From: Oscillospiraceae bacterium
GTDB taxonomy: Bacteria; Bacillota; Clostridia; Christensenellales; QALW01
Assembly (NCBI GenBank): GCA_022009755.1
Contig: CP091722.1
Coordinates: forward strand, 1,620,001-1,684,000
Direction: 5' to 3'
DNA: 64,000 nt
The first letter of the stretch is position 1. Each line of letters begins with the position of its first letter. The notes below the pieces were generated by a model that saw only the letters and a list, made by a program, of their open reading frames with translations, made no database searches and was not told the origin of the DNA. A program made the translations under genes and the position numbers. Below are positions 28,520-36,889 of the stretch, piece after piece.

Positions 28520-30424
28520 TGCACGGCGGAAGACGGCCGGGCCCCGGCATGGGTGCAAAGGGCAAAAAGGCCGACAAGAAAACAATAGTGCGCCTGCTTT
28601 CCTATATGAAGGAATACAAGCTTCATCTGATACTGGTGGCGCTGGGGATAATCATAAGCGCGGTAACCGGCGTTATAGGCTCCACCTTTATCAAAACCAT
28701 GATAGACACCTATATCGACCCGCTGCTTGACGGAGTGAAACGGCATCGCGCCGGACTACACAAACATGGTGCTTGCCATAATACGCATGGCGTGCATATA
28801 CCTGATAGGCCTGCTTTGCACCTTCGGCTACAACCGGCTTATGGTAACGGTGGCTCAGGGCGTACAGAAAAAGGTGCGCGACGGCATGTTTGAGCACATG
28901 CAGACCCTGCCCATAAAATATTTTGACACCCACTCCCACGGCGATGTCATGAGCTGCTACACCAACGATACCGACACGCTGCGCCAGCTTATATCGCAGT
29001 CCGTGCCGCAGCTGTTCTCCTCGGCGGTAACGGTAATATCGGTGTTTATAACCATGTGCATCACCAACATATGGATGACCCTTATCGTGCTGCTTATGAC
29101 GGCGGGCACAATGTGGATAGCCAAGGTGATAGGCGGCAAGAGCGGCAAATTCTTCGTGCAGCAGCAAAAATCCCTGGGCGATGTAAACGGCTACATTGAA
29201 GAGATGATGAACGGCCAGAAGGTAGTAAAGGTGTTCTGCCACGAGGATGTATGCCGCAAAGAGTTTGACGAAAAGAACGACGAGCTTTGCCGCAACGCCA
29301 CAAAGGCCAATGTATTTGCCAACATTCTTATGCCCATAATGGGCAATCTCGGACACCTTCAGTATGTAATGCTTGCCATAATCGGCGGCGCCATGGTGCT
29401 GGGCGGCGCCGGCGGGCTGACTTTGGGCGGCGTAGCGGCGTTTGCAGCTGTCCCGCTCCTTCACGCAGCCCATAAGCCAGGTATCCTCCCAGATGTCCTC
29501 CATAATCATGGCGCTTGCCGGAGCCGAGCGTATATTTGCGCTTATGGATGAGCCGTCGGAGAAGGACGAGGGCTATGTTACCCTGTAAATGTCAAAAACG
29601 AAAACGGCACTCTTACGGAAACCGCGGAGCGCACGGGTCTGTGGGCATGGAAGCATCCCCACGGGGACGGCACTCTTACCTACACCCCCCTTGCGGGCGA
29701 TGTACGGCTTGTGGATGTGGACTTCGGCTACACGCCGGATAAAACCGTGCTGCACGATGTAAGCGTGTATGCCGAGCCCGGGCAGAAAATAGCCTTTGTG
29801 GGCGCGACCGGCGCGGGCAAAACCACCATCACCAACCTTATAAACCGTTTCTACGATATTGCGGACGGCAAGATACGCTATGACGGCATAAACATAAACA
29901 AAATACGCAAGCCGGATCTGCGGCGGTCGCTGGGCGTGGTGCTTCAGGATGTAAACCTCTTTACCGGCACCGTTATGGAAAACATTCGCTACGGACGGCT
30001 GGATGCCACCGATGAGGAATGTATTGCCGCAGCAAAGCTTGTGGATGCGGACGGCTTTATCCGCATGCTGCCAAACGGCTATCAGACCATGCTCTCCGGC
30101 GACGGCTCCGGGCTTTCTCAGGGGCAGCGCCAGCTGCTCTCCATTGCCCGCGCGGCTGTGGCGGACCCCCCGGTTATGATACTTGACGAAGCCACAAGCT
30201 CCATTGATACCCGCACCGAGGCCATTGTGCAGCGCGGCATGGATAACCTTATGAAGGGCAGAACCGTGTTTGTAATAGCCCACAGGCTTTCCACCGTGCA
30301 GAACGCCGATGTGATAATGGTGCTGGATCACGGTCATATAATAGAAAAAGGTTCTCACGAAAAGCTGATAGCCCAGAAGGGTCAGTATTACAGGCTTTAC
30401 ACCGGTGCCTTTGAGCTGGAATAA
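28516..30424 (+). CDS. heterodimeric ABC exporter subunit B (three frameshifts)
   Basis: Joined length ~637 residues. N-terminus has a Gly/Lys-rich extension (MMHGGRRPGPGMGAKGKKAD) before the first helix. ATPase domain: Walker A GATGAGKTT, signature LSQGQRQLL, where the usual second Gly is Gln, Walker B VMILDEATSSID with catalytic Glu, and H-loop IAHRLSTV. So this subunit gives the intact Walker B and the degenerate signature, complementary to the other subunit. Breaks at ~28738, ~29442 (AAF / LQLSRSFTQPISQ) and ~29588 (one G lost in CTGGTAAAT) are all in short runs. Start overlaps the previous gene's stop. A strong terminator follows. Confidence 0.87.
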
Positions 30425-30479
30425 GCCGCAAAAGCAAAAAAACACCCCATTGCGGCAAGGCCGTAAAGACAGCCGCTTA

Positions 30480-30518
30480 CCCCCGGAGAGTATATTCTCT
30501 CCGGGGGATTTTGTTTGT
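30480..30518 (+). terminator. rho-independent terminator of the ABC operon
   Basis: Eleven-base perfect stem CCCCCGGAGAG / CTCTCCGGGGG with loop TATATT, then ATTTTGTTTG. Confidence 0.92.
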
Positions 30519-30537
30519 ATTTACACTGAATTTTTAA

Positions 30538-30571
30538 TTTTTTTGCTTATTTTTTTGCTTATTTTTTTTTT
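30538..30571 (+). repeat. phased T-tracts upstream of surface-protein promoter
   Basis: T-runs starting at 30538, 30550 and 30562 (12 bases apart, seven to ten T each), separated by GCTTA. They end at the -35 of the next promoter and may act as curved DNA or an UP-like element. Confidence 0.5.
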
Positions 30572-30598
30572 GCTTTTCGCAGGGATGTGTGGTATAAT
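30570..30598 (+). promoter_or_regulatory. extended -10 promoter of GLUG surface protein
   Basis: TTGCTT (30570-30575), 17-base spacer, TGGTATAAT with perfect TATAAT at 30593-30598. About 125 bases upstream of the start codon. Confidence 0.7.
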
Positions 30599-30721
30599 AT
30601 ATATAAATACAGAAGGAGTCCCGGCGCGCATATGCGTGTGCGGGCTGTATTTTCGCCCCGCATCGGTATTTACCGTGCCGCCCCTTCTGCAGAAAATTAA
30701 AATTCCAAGGAGGAGCAACAG

Positions 30722-32478
30722 ATGAAAAAGTGGATTAAGCCCGTAAGCCTTGTGCTGGCACTTTGCGTATTCCTGCTTGCCATGCCTATGGTACTGGCGG
30801 CTCCCGCTGTACCCGCAACGCAGTGGAAGGATTATGCCGCAGCCGATTTTGCGGGCGGCACAGGTACTCAGGAGGACCCGTACCTTATTGAAACTGCCGA
30901 GCAGTTTGCCAAGATTGCCGCGGATGTTTCCAACCGCATCTACCATAACGGTGATTTTTTCCGTTTGGAAAACAATCTTGACCTGAGCGCTCACAGATGG
31001 AACCCCATCGGTCAGTACAACTGGCTTTCGGACGGCAGCACCGTAAGCAACTATTTCGGAGGCTTTTTGGACGGAAACAACAAGACCATAACCGGCCTTA
31101 TTGTGGATGAACGCGAGGATAAATACGCAGCCGGTCTTTTCGGCGCCGTCAGCAACCCCTCGAAAACCCGCACCGTCGGCGTTAAGGACCTTACAATAAG
31201 CAATGCCGATATCCGTGCAACCGACGCAGGACAAAAACATCCTATGCCGGTATTCTCATGGCCTTTGCCATAACAAATGACGGCTGCACAATCGAGGTTA
31301 CCAATGTCAATGTTTCGGGAAAAATCAGCTATGACTACACTAACACTGCCGATGGCGGCGCCCCTGCCGGCGGTATGTTCGGCTCTGCAAACCGCCTGAC
31401 CGTTAAGAACTGCAATGTTACAAGCATTGAAATCACCGACGCCAACAACTGCGGCGGCTTTGTGGGTATGGACTGCGGCTCCTCCTACGAAAACTGCACC
31501 GTAAAGGGCAGCCTTAACGGCATGTGGGCTATGGGCGGCTTTGTAGGCTATGCCAGCACCGCCGGCAGCGGCAAGGAGGACGGCTCTGTTTTCTCCCGCT
31601 GCTTTGCCGATGTCAATATTACCGCCAACGACTGGAACGCCGGCGGCTTTGCGGGCCTTGCGGAATATGCCCGCATTGAAAGCTGTGTTGCGGCAGGCAA
31701 TACGGAAAGCACCGTAAGCGAGTGGGAACCCCGCGTGGGCGGCTTTGTCGGCAATGTTTTTGAAAGCGATGTAAATAACAGCCACTTCACCGGCAGCGTT
31801 TCCTCCGCCTCTGTGGATTGGGAGGCCGGCGCATTCCTCGGCTATTACGCAAGCGGCACTCTTACCGACTGCTCCTATGACAAAGCCAAGGCAGACGGCC
31901 TTAAAAACATCGGTGCCTTCGACAACGCCGCCCCGGAATTCACCGGCAGCATTAACGGCGAGGAAACAAACACCGTAAATAAAAACATCTGCGAGGATTA
32001 CTATCAGGGTCACGATTTCGGCACCGAGCTGATTACGGACAGCGATGCAACCTGCACCGTTCCCGGTAAGAAATCGCACCACTGCGTGCGCTGCGACGAA
32101 AGCGACGGACAGTATGTGGAATTCGGCGGCGAAGGCCATGTATGGGAGGATCACTACACCGTTGATCAGGCTGCCAGCTGCACCGAACCCGGCAGCGAAT
32201 CCATTCACTGCGCCAACTGCGACGCCGTGAAGGACGCCCGCGAGATACCCGCCACCGGGCATGACTATCAGTGGGTAATCGACAAGGAGGCCTCCAAAAC
32301 AGAGGCCGGCAGCAAGCACGAGGAATGCACGGTATGCCATGACAAAAAGGCTCCGGTAGAGATTCCCAAGGAAACTGCCGATAACAACACCGTTGCTGCG
32401 GCCCTTGCCGTTGCAGCCCTCTTTGCGTTAGTCACCGTATTTGCGGCAAGCAAGAAGAGAACCGCCCGCATTCGGTAA
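30722..32478 (+). CDS. GLUG-repeat surface protein with C-terminal CxxC repeats and TM anchor (frameshift)
   Basis: Joined ~585 residues. Signal peptide 1-27 (VLALCVFLLAMPMVLAA). A lead block GTQEDPYLIETAEQFAKIA with NNLDLS and WNPIG is the usual cap of GLUG-repeat proteins, followed by beta-solenoid repeats such as GGFVGYAS, GGFAGLAEYARIESC and GGFVGNVFESDVNNS. Residues ~425-550 hold paired CxxC units (CVRCDESDG, CANCDAVKD, CTVCHDKKA) separated by GHxYxW/GHVWED motifs. A single TM plus basic tail (AALFALVTVFAASKKRTARI) ends it. The break at ~31240 joins AGQK / TSYAGILMAF. Likely an exported adhesin or binding protein anchored to the membrane. Strong AAGGAGG site and an extended -10 promoter upstream. 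Confidence 0.8.
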
Positions 32479-32507
32479 TTTCACAGCATAAAAAGCATAT
32501 GCTTATG

Positions 32508-32535
32508 GCCCTGCCGGAAAGGCGGGGCTTTTTTA
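32508..32535 (+). terminator. rho-independent terminator
   Basis: Eight-base stem GCCCTGCC / GGCGGGGC (one G-T pair), loop GGAAA, then TTTTTTAT. Confidence 0.85.
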
Positions 32536-32679
32536 TACATTTTTCCGGCACGCCCGGTCAAAAATATCTTATCGTTTACGGCACAAATATATTATACGGC
32601 ACAAAACACGCGTTATTGTTTTTTTGTGACTTAGTTTTCCTTGATTAATTATTTCATAAAAGGAGATTTGCTGTATAAT

Positions 32680-33246
32680 ATGTTTGAAAATATCAATCGG
32701 ATGGTTTCCAATATCTTTGCGGCGGCAGATAACGATTTCGTTATACGGGAAAACGAAAGCCCGGAGGATATTGAAACAAGCAGCGGCGTTGCCGCAACGG
32801 ATGAAAAAACGCGTACCTGCGCACTGTGTGTAGCCCTTAACAATACGGTTTTTCGCAATGACAATAAGCCGGAGTATTATCACCCCCATTGCAAGTGCAA
32901 AATCACGAAGTACACGCTGAACAAGGTGGTTTTTGATTTTCCTATAAGAAAAATCACGGAATATTTATTCTTGGATGAAAATAAAAAAGCCATGATGCAT
33001 TCCATGGGCTATATACCCGATGATTACCGGGAGGTATACCAGCTTATAAAGCGCGAAACGGAAAAAAGCTATTTATCCTCCGGCTACACCCTGAACAGGC
33101 TGGACATTCACGGACAGCGTTTTACGGTAAAAATAGTTCTGAGAGGAAAACGGGAGCATCTGGGCGAATACTTTAACTGTCACACCGGCTGTATGGCATG
33201 GCCGTACGGCAAGATAAAAATTACCACACCGTTAATAAAGGATTAA
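32680..33246 (+). CDS. putative polymorphic-toxin-like protein (DUF6883-like C-terminus)
   Basis: 188 residues from the ATG at 32680 (AAGGAG lies 14-15 bases upstream; an alternative TTG at 32668 is closer, so the start is uncertain). The middle has CALCVALNNTVF...YYHPHCKCK, the Cys/His cluster also seen in minor-head-type and polymorphic toxin proteins. The C-terminus MGYIPDDYREVYQLIKRETE and VKIVLRGKREHLGEYFNC resembles the DUF6883 toxin-like domain. It lies immediately upstream of two near-identical small immunity-like genes, the order expected for toxin then immunity. No secretion signal or trafficking domain is visible, so it is either a free cassette or not a secreted toxin at all. Family calls are from memory of motif patterns. 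Confidence 0.5.
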   Translation: MFENINRMVSNIFAAADNDFVIRENESPEDIETSSGVAATDEKTRTCALCVALNNTVFRNDNKPEYYHPHCKCKITKYTLNKVVFDFPIRKITEYLFLDENKKAMMHSMGYIPDDYREVYQLIKRETEKSYLSSGYTLNRLDIHGQRFTVKIVLRGKREHLGEYFNCHTGCMAWPYGKIKITTPLIKD

Positions 33247-33600
33247 GGGGAGGAAATGCATATGCAGTGGTTGGACGCAGTCCGGGTCACTACGGACAAA
33301 TATGAAAACGAAGGGGTAAAAAAGGGGGACATAGGCGTTATAATTCTGTCCGAAATAAGGGCAAATACCTATGAGGTGGTTTTCAGCGACAAGGACGGCA
33401 GGGATTATGCGCAAATCGAAATTTTTGTCGGCGATCTTGAATTTGTAAGAACCACCAATGTAACCGACGAGGATATACTGGAGGATCTGCCGGGACACGA
33501 CCCGAACTGGTGGTGCAAGGTGGAGGACGGTTATATACTGAACCTTAAAGGGGAGCGAAAAAACAAAATCCCCTACGATTACGATTCCTGAAAAATAAAG
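33217..33600 (+). repeat. tandem duplication, copy 1
   Basis: First copy of a 437-base direct repeat unit, beginning with the last ~24 bases of the toxin-like gene and running through the DUF4926-like gene. Confidence 0.85.
33262..33591 (+). CDS. DUF4926-like small protein, copy 1 (immunity-like)
   Basis: 109 residues from the ATG at 33262 (MQWLDAVRVTTDKYENEG); the ATG six bases earlier is too close to the GGGGAGG site. The core LDAVRV...GVKKGDIGVIILSEI...TYEVVFSDKDGRDYAQIEI is the compact SH3-like beta barrel of DUF4926-type proteins, often found as immunity or accessory genes in toxin loci. The tail GHDPNWWCKVEDGYILNL is acidic with two adjacent Trp. Starts 15 bases after the toxin-like stop codon, so translation is coupled. 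Confidence 0.65.
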   Translation: MQWLDAVRVTTDKYENEGVKKGDIGVIILSEIRANTYEVVFSDKDGRDYAQIEIFVGDLEFVRTTNVTDEDILEDLPGHDPNWWCKVEDGYILNLKGERKNKIPYDYDS

Positions 33601-33653
33601 CAAAAAGAGCGCGCATGGCTGAAACGCGGCATCCGGCGCTTTGCAGCCGGCTC

Positions 33654-34034
33654 AAAATTACCACACCGTTAATAAAGGATTAAGGGAAGGAAATGCATAT
33701 GCAGTGGTTGGATGCAGTCCGGGTCACTACGGACAAATATGAAAGCGAAGGGGTAAAAAAGGGGGACATAGGCGTTATAATTCTGTCCGAAATAAGGGCA
33801 AATACCTATGAGGTGGTTTTCAGCGACAAGGACGGCAGGGACTATGCGCAGATTGAGATTTTTGTCGGCGATCTCGAACTTGTCACCCGAAATGACGATA
33901 TAACCGACGAGAGTATACTCAAGGATCTGCCGGGGCATGACCCTAACTGGTGGTGCAAGGTGGAGGACGGTTATATACTGAACCTTAAAGGGGAGCGAAA
34001 AAACAAAATCCCCTACGATTACGATTCCTGAAGC
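33654..34034 (+). repeat. tandem duplication, copy 2
   Basis: Second copy, offset 437 bases from the first. It starts with the same AAAATTACCACACCG block (the tail of the toxin gene, here without the rest of the gene) and the same ribosome site, showing that the duplication crossed the toxin 3' end. Confidence 0.85.
33699..34031 (+). CDS. DUF4926-like small protein, copy 2 (immunity-like)
   Basis: 110 residues, almost identical to copy 1 except residues about 60-78, where ELVTRNDDITDESILKD replaces EFVRTTNVTDEDILED with one extra codon. Clustered change in one surface stretch and perfect retention elsewhere suggests recent duplication with divergence at a possible contact site. Start chosen at the second ATG (33699), as for copy 1. 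Followed by a strong terminator. Confidence 0.65.
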   Translation: MQWLDAVRVTTDKYESEGVKKGDIGVIILSEIRANTYEVVFSDKDGRDYAQIEIFVGDLELVTRNDDITDESILKDLPGHDPNWWCKVEDGYILNLKGERKNKIPYDYDS

Positions 34035-34049
34035 CCGGAATAAAAAGAA

Positions 34050-34086
34050 CGCACCGTGTCTGTACGATAGATACGGTGCGTTTTTG
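34050..34086 (+). terminator. rho-independent terminator
   Basis: CGCACCGT (34050-34057) pairs with ACGGTGCG (34073-34080), followed by TTTTT. Ends the toxin/immunity-like unit. Confidence 0.88.
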
Positions 34087-34133
34087 CTGTATTATATTCC
34101 CGGCGGAAGCCGCCTGAAAAGCATCCGGCGCTG

Positions 34134-35070
34134 TTAAAAAAACTTTTCCAGTATGCGCTGCACATCCTCCACCGTTTCTATGGAATTCATTTCGCCCCGA
34201 AGCGCGGCCGCCCCCTTCATTCCCCGCGTATAGCTGCACAGATGACGGCGCATCTGCCGCATTGCCGCCTCCCCCTTAAGCTCGCAGAGAGCCTGCGCAT
34301 GGCGCAGTATTACCTCCTTTTTTTCCTCCGCCGTCGGCGGAGTATAGCTGCGCCCCTCAAGATAGGCCGATATCTCCTCAAAAATCCACGGGTTTCCCTG
34401 CGCGGCGCGCCCCACCATAACGGCGGCACAGCCGCGCGAAAGCATATCCTCGGCCGACGGTCCGTCCGTAACATCTCCGTTGCCTATAACCGGTATGTCA
34501 AGGGCATGGGCAACCTGCGCAATAATTTCCCTGTCCGCGCTTCCTGAATAGCCCTGCTCCTTTGTGCGGCCGTGTACCGTCACCGCGGCGGCTCCCGCCT
34601 TTTGCGCAAGCAAAGCTATCTCCAGCACATTTATGCGCCTCGTCATAGCCCGCACGCAGCTTCACCGTGACCGGCTTTTTTACCGCCGCCACGGTTTCCC
34701 TTATTATGGCATAGGCAAGCCTGGGACGCAGCATAAGCGCGCTTCCCTCGCAGTTTCCGGTTATTTTGCGTGCAGGGCAGCCCATATTTATATCTATCAG
34801 ATCAAATTCTTCAAGCTCCGGCGCCGCGGCCTGACGCGCTATTGTTTCCGGGTCGCTTCCGAAAAGCTGCACTCCGCAGGGATAATCCCCCGATGCCAGC
34901 AGCACCCTTGTGTGCCTGTTGCCGTACGCCAGCCCCTTGGCGCTTACCATTTCGCTGTAAACAAGCCCTGCGCCCATGCGCACGCACTCGTCGCGAAACG
35001 GTCTGTCCGTCACTCCCGCCATAGGCGCAAGAAATATGTTGTTTTTTGTCTGCAATGTGCCTATTTTCAT
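34134..35070 (-). CDS. dusB: tRNA-dihydrouridine synthase (frameshift)
   Basis: FMN-dependent enzyme that reduces uridine to dihydrouridine in the tRNA D-loop. Joined ~312 residues, normal for DusB. Visible: FLAPMAGVTDRPFR at the N-terminus (FMN phosphate region), GVQLFGSDP, the catalytic Cys in INMGCPARKI, KLRAGYDEAH, the HGRT(K) motif in VTVHGRTKEQGYSG, and the FMN-binding IPVIGNGDVT and GRAAQGNPWIF. The break at ~34645 (DEAH / NVLEIALLAQ) lies in a three-A run. In many Clostridia dusB lies near the origin or with transcription-factor genes; here it stands alone. Confidence 0.92.
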
Positions 35071-35243
35071 TTATCTCCCCCGTTTTCCGCCGCATACGCG
35101 CCGCAAAACAAACCATACACGGTAAATATATTCGTTATATCACGGTTATATTGTATATCAAAACTGCATATTTGAAAAGCGGCGGCATCGCTTATGCCTC
35201 CTCTTAAGGAAAAATTATAACCCCGCGCCCCCGGTTTTCCCTG

Positions 35244-35272
35244 TTGACAAAGTAACCGTGGTGTATTAAAAT
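35244..35272 (+). promoter_or_regulatory. sigma-A promoter of small zinc-ribbon membrane gene
   Basis: TTGACA (35244-35249), 17-base spacer, TAAAAT (35267-35272), ~45 bases upstream of the start codon. Confidence 0.82.
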
Positions 35273-35318
35273 CAACATACGGTTTTGTTTTTGTTTTAAC
35301 GGAAAGCGAGGCTTTTTC

Positions 35319-35732
35319 ATGGGCTATTGCACCAAATGCGGCGCGCCTCTGTCCGGCGAGCGGTACTGTTCCCGCTGCGGCGCACCCGTTTTGCCGAATG
35401 TATCCGCGCCCCAAAAGGGGAAAAGAGGGCTCAGCATAGCCGGCATGGTAATAGGCATATGCACAAATGTGCTGCTGTTTACCACCTGCTGCACATACTC
35501 CCCGCTGCTTACCGTTTTATTCTTCCTTTGTGCAGTCACCGGGCTTATAATAAGCATTTTCGGTAAGGTAAACGAGCCCGGCGGACGCGGCTTTGCCATA
35601 AGCGGAATAATTCTGTGCGCTGTGGCGGTATGTATTTCCCTTGTTATTGTAGCGCTGCTTATTGCCGATATGCTTGACCACTTCGGCATTGCCCCTGCCG
35701 ACAAGCTGCCCATGATATTTTTTATATCTTAA
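35319..35732 (+). CDS. zinc-ribbon membrane protein
   Basis: 137 residues: a complete zinc ribbon at the N-terminus (CTKCGAPL at 4-11, CSRCGAPV at 18-25), a short basic spacer, then a DUF4190-like pair of hydrophobic regions (about 38-58, 62-82, 95-120) with the usual Gly-Ile-rich middle (GFAISGIILCAVAVCISLV). Function of the family is unknown. Begins a group of three small membrane-protein genes that continue to 36889. The ATG is preceded by a weak GAAAGCGAGG site. Confidence 0.7.
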   Translation: MGYCTKCGAPLSGERYCSRCGAPVLPNVSAPQKGKRGLSIAGMVIGICTNVLLFTTCCTYSPLLTVLFFLCAVTGLIISIFGKVNEPGGRGFAISGIILCAVAVCISLVIVALLIADMLDHFGIAPADKLPMIFFIS

Positions 35733-35864
35733 AGCCGGCAAAGCGTTTTTTCGCATATTCCGGCAAACAGGCTGCCACCGCCCCGACCGCGTAAGAATTG
35801 CGCATTTCATAACCCGGCGGTCAGATATATATTTTTCCGTATCATCGGAGAAAGGAATCATTAT

Positions 35865-36464
35865 ATGAAATATTGCATACACTGCGGCGCTCCCGTAGAG
35901 GACAACGCAAAATTCTGCACCGAGTGCGGAGGCAAGCAGGAGCTTCAGGATCAGCCGGACTCCGCTGCCGGCTCTGCCTATACCGGCGGCAATAACGCTT
36001 CTTATACCGGCGGCAACTCTCAGCCGTATACCGGGGGCAGCAATGCAGCCTATAACGGCGGAAATTCACAGCAGTACACCGGCGGAATTCCGAATTACAC
36101 GGCTCAGCCCTTTACGCCCCCGCAGGCTCCCGACCCCCTGGCAAACAAGGCGCGCTGGACCTCAATAGTTTCCCTTGTTACGGGAATTCTCTCCTTCCTT
36201 ATGTGCTGCTGCTTCAATGTGGGCAACACATGGGTGGATGTTTTCGTAACGCTGCTGCCGGGCGTTGCCGCCATCGTATTCGGCATACTCTCCGTTCATT
36301 TCAAGGCAAAGGGCGGCAGCAAGACCATGGCGGTAATAGGCATTGTTCTGGGTTCTCTTTCCGTGGTTGCCGCTCTTATAGCCCTTATTATGTATCTTAC
36401 CGGGTTTTCCGACCGCATGAATAATTTCTGGAGCTCCTGGTTTGACCAGCTTCCCATGGAATAA
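35865..36464 (+). CDS. zinc-ribbon membrane protein with YTGGN repeats
   Basis: 199 residues. N-terminal zinc ribbon (CIHCG at 4-8, CTECGGKQ at 19-26), then about 45 residues of imperfect repeats YTGGN / YTGGS / YNGGN (five copies in residues ~39-75), Pro-rich spacer, then a DUF4190-type membrane region with two or three helices (about 105-190) containing the tetra-Cys LMCCCFNVG. The repeat is a likely flexible linker and is an indel hotspot. AGAAAGGA site. Paralogue of the gene at 35319 and, in domain plan, of 8062. Confidence 0.72.
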   Translation: MKYCIHCGAPVEDNAKFCTECGGKQELQDQPDSAAGSAYTGGNNASYTGGNSQPYTGGSNAAYNGGNSQQYTGGIPNYTAQPFTPPQAPDPLANKARWTSIVSLVTGILSFLMCCCFNVGNTWVDVFVTLLPGVAAIVFGILSVHFKAKGGSKTMAVIGIVLGSLSVVAALIALIMYLTGFSDRMNNFWSSWFDQLPME

Positions 36465-36466
36465 AA

Positions 36467-36889
36467 ATGCACACTGTAACGGATGCCGACTGCCGCAAAA
36501 GCCTGTTTTTACGGATATTTGTTATAGCCGTTCCCGTTGCGGCAGCGGCTTTATGCGCTGTTTTTGCGCAGGATATCTGTGCGCTGGGAGCGCTGCTGCC
36601 GCAGTGCTTTCTTCGCTCCCGCCTGGGAATCTGGTGTCCGGCCTGCGGCAACACGCGCGCCGTGCAGCATCTGCTTTCCGGCGATATTATCGGCTCTCTT
36701 CGTTACAATATCACCCCTGCGGTGCTTATAATAATTGCCGGCTTATTCTGGACGGAGCTTATATTTTTTGCCTTCGGAAAGCGTCTGCGCCTTTATCCGC
36801 GAAGGCCTGCATTCAGCTATATCCTGCTGTGCGCCATGCTGGCTTACTATGTGCTGCGCAATTTTATACCCGCAATGCGTCCGCTGTGA
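36467..36889 (+). CDS. DUF2752 membrane protein
   Basis: 140 residues. The family signature is complete: GIWCPACGNTRAVQHLLSGD followed by SLRYN (residues ~61-85), flanked by TM helices (about 15-37, 86-110, 118-135). Starts two bases after the previous stop and is certainly co-transcribed with it. DUF2752 proteins sit beside zinc-ribbon / TM2 membrane proteins in many Clostridia; role unknown. Confidence 0.82.
   Translation: MHTVTDADCRKSLFLRIFVIAVPVAAAALCAVFAQDICALGALLPQCFLRSRLGIWCPACGNTRAVQHLLSGDIIGSLRYNITPAVLIIIAGLFWTELIFFAFGKRLRLYPRRPAFSYILLCAMLAYYVLRNFIPAMRPL

Noticed and set aside
31051..32340. 429-codon minus-strand frame opposite the GLUG protein
   Set aside because: Ala/Gly/Val-rich shadow of the repeat gene, with no ribosome site or domain.
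35865..36110. CRISPR-like or mobile repeat in the YTGGN region
   Set aside because: The repeated bases are in-frame coding repeats of one protein linker, not spaced direct repeats.
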